Origin: Symbiodinium natans
Lineage: Eukaryota > Sar > Dinophyceae > Suessiales > Symbiodiniaceae
DNA: 64,000 nt
NCBI GenBank assembly: GCA_905221605.1
Contig: CAJNDS010000029.1
Location: 62,001-126,000 of the forward strand
Reading direction: 5' to 3'
Shown here piece by piece: positions 1-10,600 of the stretch. Position 1 is the stretch's first letter. Each line of letters starts with the position of its first letter. A program made the translations under genes and the position numbers. A model generated the notes under the pieces. It searched no databases. It saw only the letters and a list, made by a program, of their open reading frames with translations, and was not told the origin of the DNA.

Positions 1-260
1 AGCAGATGGGAATCGGGCAAGCAAGCTCTTGGAAGGGCTCTTGAAAAGCTAGACCCACCAAAACGCTCCCGGGCTCCCTGAAGGGCCCTGATTGCTGTAC
101 CTTTCCTTGGCAAGGCCTCTGAGACTTTTAGGGTTTGGGGTTTAGGGTTTAGGGTTTAGGGCTGATTCAAGTCCCCGCGAACCAACTGAAGCGCCTTGCG
201 GCGGATCACTCCGCGCGCACGAAGCAGAGCAGCTCGAGCCTCGCCAGCGAGCTGCTCCTC
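1..260 (-). CDS. Left-edge fragment of an unassigned minus-strand gene
   Basis: Reading the minus strand, an AG|G acceptor at 261-262 opens a frame rich in Ala, Arg and Leu that begins E-E-Q-L-A-G-E-A-R-A-A-L-L-R and runs to about position 178. A second short coding-like stretch (A-L-Q-G-A-R-E-R-F) follows another AG|G near position 93. The segment between them carries telomere-like repeats and would be an intron. I do not recognise the protein. The support is the acceptor style, identical to the 12 introns of the two recognised genes in this window, and a composition unlike the surrounding non-coding DNA. The gene continues beyond the window edge, so neither its end nor its donors can be fixed. 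It could also be chance open frame. Confidence 0.3.
127..161 (+). repeat. Interstitial telomere-like repeat (TTTAGGG)5
   Basis: Five tandem 7-mers of the TTTAGGG type. The second copy carries an A-to-G change (TTTGGGG). TTTAGGG is the plant/dinoflagellate-type telomere unit. The short interrupted tract sits inside gene-containing DNA, so it is interstitial rather than a chromosome end. Confidence 0.9.
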
Positions 261-926
261 CTGCAATCTCGGGGGTTACGAACATGAGGGACCCTTAATA
301 TAGACCCCAAATGGTAGGATTCCTTTACAATGGATCCCCAAAAAGGTACGCTCCATTTCGGACTTCGGAAAACCCCATTTACGGCTGCTTTTGAATTGCG
401 GGGGTTTGCGGGCCCTGGGAGATAAGGAGCAGATCTTGAGACGCGAGCCTCGCGTCACAGCAGACAACAGCACTTGCGCGAGAGCCAAACTTGAAGCGGA
501 GATGTGTGTTACTATCGTGGTCATGACCGCTCCCATACTTCTACCAACCAGCACTGGTATACTTTTGGACAAAGACCACTGCCATGTAACCTCATGCGCC
601 GATGGTGAGATCTTGACAGTGACGACGGTTCAATGTAGCACGACCGATTTCTGCAAGTATTCGTTGTTCTGCTCTTTTGTTGGTTTCGTAAGAAGTCCGG
701 TGGGGAAAACAGTTCGTACGCGACTGCTCATGGAACTGCCGGCCACACAGACTAGTTGCCACCACGGCCAGGCTGTTGTAAATTCCCATGGACGCTTGAA
801 CAACTCGCAAGTGAAGCGACACATGGCTGTAGCAAGTGCTGTCGCTGAGGTTCAGTCTATGATCCAGAAGAAAGCGACAGAAAGTGAGCGTCAGAACTAC
901 GAGAGATGGCGCACAGTACGCACACA
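261..926. other. Intergenic or intronic DNA, no assigned gene
   Basis: Open frames exist on both strands here (a 179-codon frame on plus at 391-930 and 111 codons on minus at 592-927). They overlap, neither shows a recognisable domain, and neither has a splice pattern I can defend. The stretch separates the left-edge gene fragment from the last exon of the CTF8 homologue. Confidence 0.5.
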
Positions 927-1615
927 TTAAAGCATTTTAGGCTTGGGGCTGCGAAGCTGGACTTTGACGGACCTGGCCGGTCCGCTCCATAAGCACCTCA
1001 GATCTGCTCTGGGGCGAAATTCGAGTTTAGGGCTTCGGGCTTGCGTGCATACGAAATCATGGGGGGCACAATGCAGCGTTGAATCCCAAGTCCCCAAACC
1101 CCCAGAAAACCACCTCACCTCGGAGCTACAATCTCTTCACTTGCCGAAGGGCCAGCGGGCTCTTGAGCTCTTGCAGGGATCCATAGAGGCTGCGAGGGCC
1201 GTTCGTGAGAACCACGCTGCCTGTAGCAGCAGCGTTGTCAAACCCTTCAAGCCTTCAAGCATGTCTGTAGCAGAAACCCTAAAAAGTCTTTGCCTCCTTT
1301 CAGCTCCAGCGTTCCGAGCTCCTGGTCGGTGACCTTCGAACCATCCTCCCAGGAGGTTCAAAAAAAGAGATGTCTGGGTTGTTTGACGGTCAGGGGCACA
1401 GTACCCTGTTCCCCGGCACGCTCCTCCATGTAAGCCGTGCTCTGCAGCTCGATCAGCACCAGCTCTTCTGGCTTGCCCTGACTTGTCGAGAGCCGCAGCT
1501 TCGCAGGATAAGCATCGCACGTTGAACAAGCAGAAGGACACACTGCGCCGTGCGGAAGGAATGGAGAGAGGAAGATACGAAGAGGGAGAGAGCATCTGGG
1601 AGAGGTCATCTCCAC
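927..1615 (-). CDS. CTF8: Ctf8 homologue (Ctf18-RFC clamp-loader subunit), four exons
   Basis: Ctf8 is a small protein that, with Dcc1, joins the Ctf18-RFC clamp loader acting on PCNA in replication and sister-chromatid cohesion. Exons on the minus strand are about 1405-1525 (upper limit unsure), 1294-1345, 1145-1220 and 927-972. Exon 1 encodes K-P-E-E-L-V-L-I-E-L-Q-S-T, matching the family's Leu-Met-Glu-Leu-Gln-Gly motif. Exon 2 gives ELGTLELKGG. Exon 3 gives V-V-L-T-N-G-P-R-S-L-Y-G followed by L-K-S-P-L-A-L, matching the family's G-x-x-x-L-x-G...L-x-x-P-L pattern. Exon 4 ends KVQLRSPKPKML-stop, like the family's Arg-Pro-Lys-Pro tail. Introns are 60, 73 and 172 bp; all acceptors are AG|G, and donors are GT, GC and GC (GCAAGT). 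The reading frame joins cleanly. The 5' end is uncertain: the frame stays open to a Met at 1615, but the first 30 or so residues look non-conserved and an upstream exon may exist. Confidence 0.82.
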
Positions 1616-2933
1616 AAAGGCTTTTCAACCAGATCTAGGAACTTGGGACAGGCTCGGACAAGTGCAGGTTCATCTGACACATGTGCAGACGACCACCCCA
1701 AAACATGCCTCAAAGCGAAGCACTGCTGACTTCATTGCCATCGCATCTACAAGAAGCCAGAAAATCTTTGACAAGCTGGATAAACCCGATTCACGTGGGC
1801 TAACTAGTTCTGCGCCAGGCCATGTGTCTGCACAAGCATGAAAACTTGGAACCAACCCGTCATGGCTATTCCGACACCCACTCTGAGCCTGAGATACAGC
1901 ACAAGGCAAAGCATCCACAGGCCCTCAAGGTCGGGCATGCACGAGATGTCCTTTCCACCGTCCCGAGCTCATACCGGCGAGCAGGCTGGGCGGCTCCGCC
2001 CTTACCACAGTATCGCTTCCCAACCGTCCGCCCTTCCCAACCTCCCCATCGTCCCCCGCTTTTTGGGCCCTCCGCTTCAGAAATGGGAGCCCGTTGTCCT
2101 AAATTGTCCAAAATGCTCCGCCCTTGAGGCCGTCTGGCTAACGGCACGGACAGACGAGGTCCTGCTCTTTCCCCGCCCTTTCGTCATCTCCCAGGTCCCA
2201 GATGCCTGATTCCACTTTCCGCATCCATTCTTCATACGGTTTTGGGTCCTACGTGATTCCCCCACAGGGCACGCGCGCACTTGTGCTTGCTGTTGGGGGG
2301 AGGAGGGTGGGAGGGGAGGGTGACCGACGGCCCCAGAACGTGCAACCATTCAGGCGCAAGCGGTTGGGGCCTCTGGAAGTGTCGATCTGAGTACCGTGCT
2401 GGGATGCATTGTTCGACCCCAAGCGGCTTTCAGGTCTCCATTTATCACCCTCCCAGGCCCGAAGTGCGCTTCTCCTCGGAGTTGCGCGAGTGAGCATCGG
2501 CGGCATTGGCTGGGTCGGCTGGGGGCGGGGGCGGCTCTGGGCGACAGCGTTTGATTCCACGTCAAAATGTGCGAACAGGTTGCAGAACTAAGGGCGATCG
2601 GCAGAGAGACACACGCGCTCGTCTCTTTTGTTCCACTTGTTGTAAGTGTCGCAGTGCACATGGATGCAAGAGCCTCGGCTCAGTGCTTCGTGTTCCTTCC
2701 AGCACCTGCCAAAAAAACACGGATGAAACATCGGAAAAGCCGGAGTTGCTTCAGAAGGCACACCTCGCAAATTGAAGCAGAAGCACCAAGTTGACATCAG
2801 GTAAACAAGGGCACGTTGCATCACAGCAGCTTGCGGGATCTTCTATGCACCTCGGAGATGAAGAGCCATTGAAAAACTACGAAGGTCACAGGAACAGACG
2901 GCACAAAGCTCCCTAACAGAAGCTTCAGAAGCT
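1616..2933. other. Intergenic region between the CTF8 homologue and the S74 gene
   Basis: Only short overlapping frames on both strands, none with a recognisable domain. It must contain the 3' flank of the S74 locus and the 5' flank of the CTF8 homologue. A 9-bp direct repeat (agcttcaga, just over two copies, 2921-2940) overlaps the S74 stop codon. Confidence 0.6.
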
Positions 2934-4686
2934 TCAGAAGCTGGGAGCAGCGCTTGCTTCGAGGCGATCCAAACGTCGCTTCATGGCTTCAAGCTCCCTC
3001 TGCTGATCGAGGACTGTCTTCTTGTACTCGTCGTGCTCCTGACACGAAGACAGACATGCGCCCACGCCCAGCTCTGCGCTCAGCCATGCTCAGCCTACCT
3101 CAAGTACCTCAAAGCTCTGCCCCGGATTACACAACAGCTCCTTCTGCAGGTTCTGGAAGGCGAGGGTCAGCACTGCGATGAGGTCCTGAAAGATACGTAT
3201 TCTCAAGAAGGCTGGAGATGTCACCGGAGGTGATGGTAAGCCAATTGGTTAATTGGCTAACCATTCACTACTTACCAAAAAATTGAAAGTTTCAAAAAAC
3301 AAAGTATATAGACGTAGACATGCCATTAAAATACTTAACTGCATATAAGTGGGTTTGCTAATTGATTGCATGGCTCTACGTTTATGATATTACTGCCAGC
3401 TATTGGCCTTCTGATTGGAACAGTCTTCACTTGACCCAGCCACGCTTATCCAAACATTGTAATCTGCAAGGATCGAAATACTTCGCCCAACGGATCATGA
3501 GTAGTCCAGAGATACCACGAAGTAAAGCTCGGAAGAAATCCGCAACCAGTGTGAACTGTCGTAACGTTAGTAATCGGTATCAAAAAGACAAGGGCTAAAC
3601 ACTCCCCACACAGAAGTCACCCTCTCCTGGCTGGCGACTGCCTTCGTGTCGTCCCCAACTGTTCGAACCTTGGTAGAGACAGGTTGAAAACGCTCCGACA
3701 TCTTGTGAAACATTGCGTCGGCTACGCCTGTGCTATCCTGTGCTTCTCGTAACTAAGCACCAGACCAAGTTGGGGAACACTGCTTCAAGCTCTTGCGCGA
3801 TGAATCCGAACTTCAGGTACCTGCCAAGTAGCTTCATTGTTATCTTGTATCGCTTTGTGCGGCGACTTGAGCGTGGCACTTGGCTTCCGGTCCACGCTTC
3901 AGCTGGAAGGAAACTGGTCGGAGCTCACCTGGGTGGCGAAAGGCCTCTAGCCCTTGGGGCTGTGGGCAATATTTCTTGGTGTCAAGGGCCAAACCAATAT
4001 AGCTACTGTTGAAGGCCTTCCCCTCTTTATTGGCCACAAGCGAAAGATCGCTTGGGGCCGTCTGGGTTGCGCACGAAGTAGCCACTTCACCTGTTCGCCT
4101 TCACTCAGCCTCAAGATTGGCCACATTCCAACTTCATGTTGACGTGCAGGTTTGTGCAGCTATGTGCAGGTTGACATGGCTAAGTTATGCACTTGTCAGC
4201 TGGTTGCGCAGCCGAGTCAGTCTCCCATCCTCAGCAGGTAAGCAGGTGCGTGGTGCTACTGGGCGAACAGATGCTGACCCACAGAGTTAACTGGGGCTGG
4301 TACGATCACGCGCCCTGGTTGCAATCGTTTGGTACAGCGGCTGAATGTTGCGCTTCAGACGCCTGTCCTGGGTTCTCATGATTGCCCTGTCATCCTGTCC
4401 ACCTCAAGCAAGGCCACGGCGACGTGATAACTTAGCATCAGGCGGACGTTGTGATACTGGCTTCTGCTGACCAAGCACCTAGGTCTGCAAGTCTCCCCGA
4501 CAACATCAAGTGACTCCAAGTGCTCTGCTGAGCAGAGTATGCAAGGTTACACTCCTAGCACTGTGCTGCAAGCAAGTCCTAAGCTGAACTGCAGAAGGTC
4601 AGCTGAGCTTTGGGCCATGCAACGTGCCGCCACTTGCTGTCACCGTTATACCACGGTAAGTACCAGCGTAGACGTCCAGCTGAGAC
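2934..4686 (-). CDS. Peptidase S74 (intramolecular chaperone) C-terminal cassette, nine exons
   Basis: This is the C-terminal end of the giant repeat gene. Exons, 5' to 3' on minus: 4616-4686, 4444-4478, 4314-4367, 4075-4109, 3880-3928, 3766-3820, 3627-3668, 3099-3185, 2934-3038. Joined, they give about 177 residues without a stop, containing SDRRLKRNI, LRPVSFQLKRGPEAK, FGFIAQELEAVFPNLV and DLIAVLTLAFQNLQKEL, then a short helical tail ending in SF-stop. These are the hallmark blocks of Peptidase S74, which trimerises beta-helical fibres and then cleaves itself off. The catalytic Ser (codon 4444-4446) and the Lys five residues later (4353-4355) are both present. All acceptors are AG|G. Donors are GT except GC after exons 4616-4686, 4444-4478 and 4314-4367, and probably GA after 3627-3668; a GT donor 6 bp further would add Glu-Arg. 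Introns are 59-441 bp. One G shared by both sides makes some boundaries shift by one base. The frame enters from the array exon ending near 4832 through a 145-bp intron. Confidence 0.88.
3186..3626 (-). other. Largest intron of the S74 cassette, AT-rich
   Basis: A 441-bp intron between the exon ending K-A-V-A-S-Q and the exon starting D-L-I-A-V-L. It is clearly more AT-rich than its flanks. The acceptor follows a pyrimidine-rich run (TATCTTTCAG|G). The donor is best read as GA, which keeps the family's Gln-Asp-Leu junction. Confidence 0.65.
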
Positions 4687-7600
4687 CTTGCTTGATGGTA
4701 GCTTAAACGGACGACTGGGGCACCTGTGTCCTGAAGTGCAAGCAGGGGACGAGCTGATCTTGAGGTACGTGGAGTCGGAGCCATCTGAAATGAGGGAGCT
4801 CCTACAGGTCAGGGCGTTGCTTCCCTTTCACCCTGAACACAGCCGGGGTCCCTGTCCTGATTGTTCCTGCCGATGAAGTGCTTCCGAGGTTGACAAGATC
4901 CAAGGCTGGCAGAGCCGGCCCGAACCGAACACTTGAGAAAGTGGGCAGCGTGGGGCCAAGTTAAAACCTGCTTCTTGCGGGCATTGCGGAGCCCATCATT
5001 GTCAAGTCGACCGCGGAAGGGACGGGATCTAGCCGCATCGCCGCAAAAAGAGGCGCCACCGGCCCCAGCCAGGAACAGCATCTCACGGACACCGGTGGCC
5101 CAAGTGAGCTCGCATCAAACGTGAATACCAAGAAGCCTGACCGTGCTAGGCCAAAGAGGAGCACGGAGGATCCTAGGCGTTTGAAAGACCGCAATGGCGG
5201 GGCGGAGCCCAGCCTCGTGGCGTCATACGAGGAAGTCAAAAAGCCAACCTTGGAACAACCGGACAAAAACGCAAGGAAACCAGGTCGACCAGGTTGGCGC
5301 ACCGGCAGTGAGCTGCCGGTCATCATGCAATCCACGGGCGAGATCAAGAAGTCCATACAAACGAAGCTTTGCAGAGGCGAAGAAGACCCGGAGTGCGTGA
5401 AATCGAGGACCAGAACGGATGGACCCACCCTTCCCAGACCACAAATTGAGAGGCTTGACCCAGCTCTGAAGAGATTTTGGGTGGACGGCACAGGGCCATA
5501 GTTAGTCATATCCAGGGCCGATGGTGATGCCTCTGCCCTACCAATGCCAAAGGCCGAAGCTGCTGGGCCCGTGCGAGCCAAACTTCGGACGGAAGGGGCT
5601 GGCCCTAAATGCGTGGGGTCAGGCACGAGCAGCAAGAGCTCAAGGCGTCCCAGTCCTGCTGTCAGCGCCACGGAGGCCAGGTAGGCGAAAGAACGCGGTA
5701 ACAGCAGCAAGCCCGTATGTTGGCTGTCCAACACTAAGGCCGCAAAGCCGAAGCGGGCAATGGCAAAGGCAGGAAGTGCCGAGCCCAGATGGGCGGCACT
5801 GTGAGGCAGCGCTGGTGGGCCTGGATGGGAGAAGTCGAAGACCAACAAAGAAGAGCCGAGCCCAGTCAACCCGGATGACAACAGAGGCAGCCCGGACCGT
5901 GCCGGAGATCGAACTGACAGCGAGAAACCTGAGTGGGAACAGTCAAATGCCGACACTGCCAGGACAAGTCGGAACGCACCATCGGTCAGGAGCGAAGGCT
6001 CAGGTCAGGAAAAGCTTCGAGGTGACAGGGGCAAGCCCATGGCCAGGAAGTCAGGTACCAGCACCAACAAGCCCAGACATCCCAAGCCAGAGGGCGAAGC
6101 TGCGGGGCCCAGCCGTGCCAAACTTCGTGCTGGCATCGGAAAACCTGGCGTTTCCGCGTCAAAGACCGGCAGAGGGGAGCCGGGCCATGCCTGACCAGAC
6201 AAGGAAGCCGCTGAGCCAGGCCAGGCAGGGCTTTGGAGCAGCAACATCGAACCAGGACCGCTGCAATCGAAGGCAGGAAAGGAAAGGCCCAAGCAACCCA
6301 GACCAGACAAAAATGTCACTGACCCAGGCCACTCAAGGCTGTGCACCGGTAGTGGGGAGCCCATGGAAGAGCCGTCGAGCACAGAGAGGGACACTCCCAG
6401 CCTGCCTGCACCAAAGGCAGGTGGCGCGCTCCCAGGTTAACCGAAGCTGTGTGGAGGCGTCGGGGATCCGGTGTGAAGAAAGTCGAACGCCAGCAGCGGA
6501 GATCCCAACCTTCCTAGACCAAACACAAACACCAGAAATTCGACGCGCGCACGGCTGTGTAGGGGTGGAGGCAACCCGTAGTGCGCAAAGTCAGACACAA
6601 ACAGCGAAAGTCCGCAACGGCCAGGGCCAGATAAAGGAACAGCTGACCCCGTGCAAGCTGGGCTTTGTGATGGTGGCAAGGGTCCTGGATGGGTGAGGTC
6701 GAAGGCGAACAAGCTCGATCCGAGCTTTGCCACTCCAAAGACCGAAGAAGCAAGGTCAAATCGCGCAGCGCTCCGCAAGAGCAGGGTCGATCCCATTTCT
6801 GAGCAGTCTGGAGCGAGCAGGAAGAATCCTAAGCAAGCACCAGCAAATGGCGACGAGGACGGCTCGGGCCAGGCACAGGACTGCAGTGATGACATCAGCC
6901 CATAGCTTGCCATGTCGAACACAGGAAGCAGCGATCCCATGCAGGTGACCCCGAAGGCGGAGAGCGCAAAGCCCGAGCAACCGAATGATCTGGCCAGCGG
7001 CGTCAAGCCTAATTGGCAGGCGACAAAAATGAGCAGCCCGAAGTCCGCACGTGCCACTCCCATCATCGGAGACACCAACCCTGCTCAAGAAGAGCTGTGC
7101 AGGAACATTAGCGGCTCCGTGTGAAGAGAATCAGATGCTGAGACCAAGGAGCCGAATCTCGAACAGCCGGACGCCGGCAACGGCAAGCCAGCACGCGCGC
7201 AGTTCCGCAGGAAGAGGTTCGATCCCGTGGATGAGGAGTCCAGAACCAAAGGACTGAAGTCAACGCGGGACAAGCCGAAGGGGAGCAGGAGAGAGTCAGC
7301 CTTTCCGAAGTTGTGCAATGGAGGAGGGCTGCCTAGGTATGTGCAGTCAAAGGCCAGCGTCGAACTTCCTACACAAGCCATGCCAAAGGTCAAGGGAGCA
7401 GGGCCGAGACAAGCCAGCGATCGTACAAACAAAAGCAAGCCTGGAGCCGAGCTGTCAAAGGCGGGAGGCAGCAGTCCCACTTGCGACAAGCCGAATGGCG
7501 GCAACGGCAAGCCAGGTCTCCCCGTGCATTGCACAAGCGGCAGAGGACCCGGCCCAGAGCAATCCAGCGCCGGCAAGAAGAGTTCAATGCGGCCGACACC

Positions 7601-10600
7601 AAATGCAGGAGGGGAGAACCCTGACCAGGCGGGGCTTCTCAGAGGCGTAAGGCTGCCCGAATTCAAAAGATCGGACACGGGTAGCAATGACCCGAACCGT
7701 CCCTTACCAAATGAAGGCAGTGCCAGACCAAGCTGGCCTGCGCTTTGAACCAAAAGCGTTAAGCCCAAGTGGCTGCAATCAAAGGTCGAAGCTGCGACAT
7801 CCGAACGTCCCATTCCAAAGATTGGGAGTGCAAGCCCTGTCCTTGCTAAAGATCGTGCAGGAATGGGAGGCCCTGAGTGTCCAAAATCCAACGCCGGTAA
7901 CGACAAGTCGGCCCGACCTAACCCAGATAATGGTACTGCCAAGCCAGGACCAGCAAAGCTGTGGGCCGGCAGGGTGAAGTCTGGGTGACTGCGGTCAAAG
8001 GCCAGAGGGGATGCGTCGAGGCGTCCAAGCCCAAACAGCAACACGGCAGGATCCATACACGCCGGGCTGCGAGCTGGAGGAATCAATCCTGGGTGGCTGC
8101 AGTCGAAGATTGACACGGAACTGCCTGCGCGGGTGAATCCAGAGAATAGCAGCGCAGAGCCCAGACAGGCAAAGCTCCGCACAAGGGGCGACGGGCCCAG
8201 ACCGGCCAAGTCAAAGGCTGGAGCCGTGAAGTCCGCTCTCCCCATGCCAAAAGCAGATAGCGCAAGCCCAGTTCAAGAGAGCGTGTGCAGGAGGAGAGGC
8301 GAGTCGATATGCAGGAGGTCAAAGACAAGCGTAAAGAAGCCTGGACAGCCCAGGCCGAAGGCAAAGGGAGCAGACTCAGGTCGCGCGCAGGACTGCACCG
8401 GCGGTGTTGAATCGAGGGACGCGCAATCAAGTGCTGGCGAGGACAGGTCAGCCCAACCCATACCAAACAAGGACAGCACTGGTCCACAGCAGCCTGGGCT
8501 TCGAACCAGTGGCGATGACCCTGGTGAGGAGCAGTCCAAGGCCGACAAGGGCAGATCAGTTGCGGCCGCACCAGACATGGACGTTAGCGGCCCAAGTCAA
8601 GCCAAGGACCGCAGCAGCAGCAAGAAGCCCATTGAAGAACAGTCCGAAGCAGGCAAAGAAGGGCCGGCCCTGCCCAGGCCAAACAGTGAAGGCGACAAGC
8701 CGCATTGACCACAGCTTCTTGCGGAAGGCATCAGGCCTGGCGCTGAAAGGTCCAAAGCCGAGAAAGAAGGGCTGGGCTGCGTAAGGCCGAAGACAAGGGA
8801 GGCGGGGTCGAAGCAAGCAAGGGATCTGGCGGACGGGGTTAGGCCAGGTCAGGCACGTGCGTGTACCGGAGGTGAGGATCCCGGAGAAGCGCAGTCGGGC
8901 ACAAGCATTGGCAAGCCGGGCCGACCGCAAGAGAATGATGACATCGGAGATTCAGGTCGAGCCGAGCTGTGCATGGGCAGTGAGCTCCCTGTATGGCCAC
9001 AGTCAAAGGCTGAGGGCGAAAGGCCAGCGCAGTGCATCCCAAAGGTTGACGAAGCGAAGTCCGAACAGCCCATGCTTCGCACGAACATCACACTTTCCAC
9101 ACACATCATGTCCGAAAGAGACAGGGTAGAGCCCGTTTGAGAGAAGCTTTGAGGCAGCACCACGAAACCTAGGCATGCATGGTCTAAGATTAGCAGTGGT
9201 AGGGCAAATCTACTGACTCCGAAGACGGAAGACACGAAACCTGCGTGAGCAGAGCTTTGCAGAGAAATCGGCAGTTCCAGTTGAGCCATGTCAAATGTTG
9301 GAATGGTCAAGTCAAAGACTCCGATGCCAGAAATGGGTGGAGACAGACCCGTGCGCGTGTAGGAATTCACGAACAGTGAGCTGCCGAGCAAAGCTTGCTC
9401 GTCCATGTTAATTGCTGAGGCTAGGCGTGCGATGCCTGCCACGGAGATGTGCTCACCAAACCTTGTGTAGCAGCGGGTTAGCATGAAAAAGCCGAAGAGA
9501 GCAAAGTCAGGGGCTGGCAGGGAGAGTTCAGACCGGGAAATACCGAATGGTGGGGATCTCGGGCCGAGGCTGGCAAGGTTTCTTGCAAAAGGAAAGCTGC
9601 CTGAGTTCACGAAGTCGCACAAAGACATGGTGAATTCGAAACGACCAGCCCCATAGGCAGGCGACTTGAAGCCAGACCGGGCACAGTTCCGGGGGAACAT
9701 CAAGAAGTCTGCATCCATGAAGTCCAAGAGCGAAGCTGAGCATTCGAAGCAAGTCATGCCGAAGAGCGACATGATCAGGCCCGTGGTAGCTGCACCCCTC
9801 AAAAACGGTGTGGGCTCAGAGCTCGCAGAGTCGGACACCAGCAGACTCAAACCCACCCAACCAAAGCCGAAGAGCGACATGGAGAAGCCCAAGCAAGCGC
9901 AGGACCGCAAGAGCATGATTAGGCCGAGGTTCACAAAGTCACAAGCCGGCTGCGAGAATTCGGAGCGGGCTGCGCCGTAGGCCAACGACTTGGAGCCGAA
10001 GTGCCCAAGGCTCCGCGAAGACATCAACGGTCCCACCCGGACATCGTCAGGTGATGGAATTGGCGGACTCAGACGCAAGCAGCCGGATGCAAAGAGGGCG
10101 GGCTCCGTCCGACCCATGCTTCGAAGTGACAAGAAGCTTCCGATGTGTAGGCTGTTGAAGGAGGGTACTTGCAACCCCAAGCGCGCAGGGTTTCGAAGAG
10201 GAGAGGGCGATTCTGCATGCGCATAGTCGGATGAAGGCGGTGCTGAACCGCAAGTTGTGCCATATGTTAAGAATAGGAACTCGAATTTCGCCACAGCCCT
10301 GACGAAGGATGTCAACCCAAAGTTGGAGTAATCGGATGGGGGCATCGGCGGCCCAAACTTTCCAAACCCGTATATGAAGAGAGAAAAGCCAGGGCAACCG
10401 CATTTCCTCGAAGGGGTGGGTGAGCCCAGCAACAGGAAGTCAAGGACAAACAGGACAGATCCTAAGCGGCCCAGGCTGTGCAAGAACAGAAGGAAGCCTA
10501 GATTTGTGAAGTCGTGGGCTGAAGTCCAGTCACCCATACAAGTTCGGCCGAAGGGAAGCGGCGTTGGGCCAAGGCACGCGAGGCTACGTGACAACGACAG

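Noticed and set aside
391..930. 179-codon plus-strand open frame
   Set aside because: No recognisable domain, overlaps an almost equally long minus frame, and lies opposite to the orientation of the supported genes. Could be real, but nothing in the sequence decides it.
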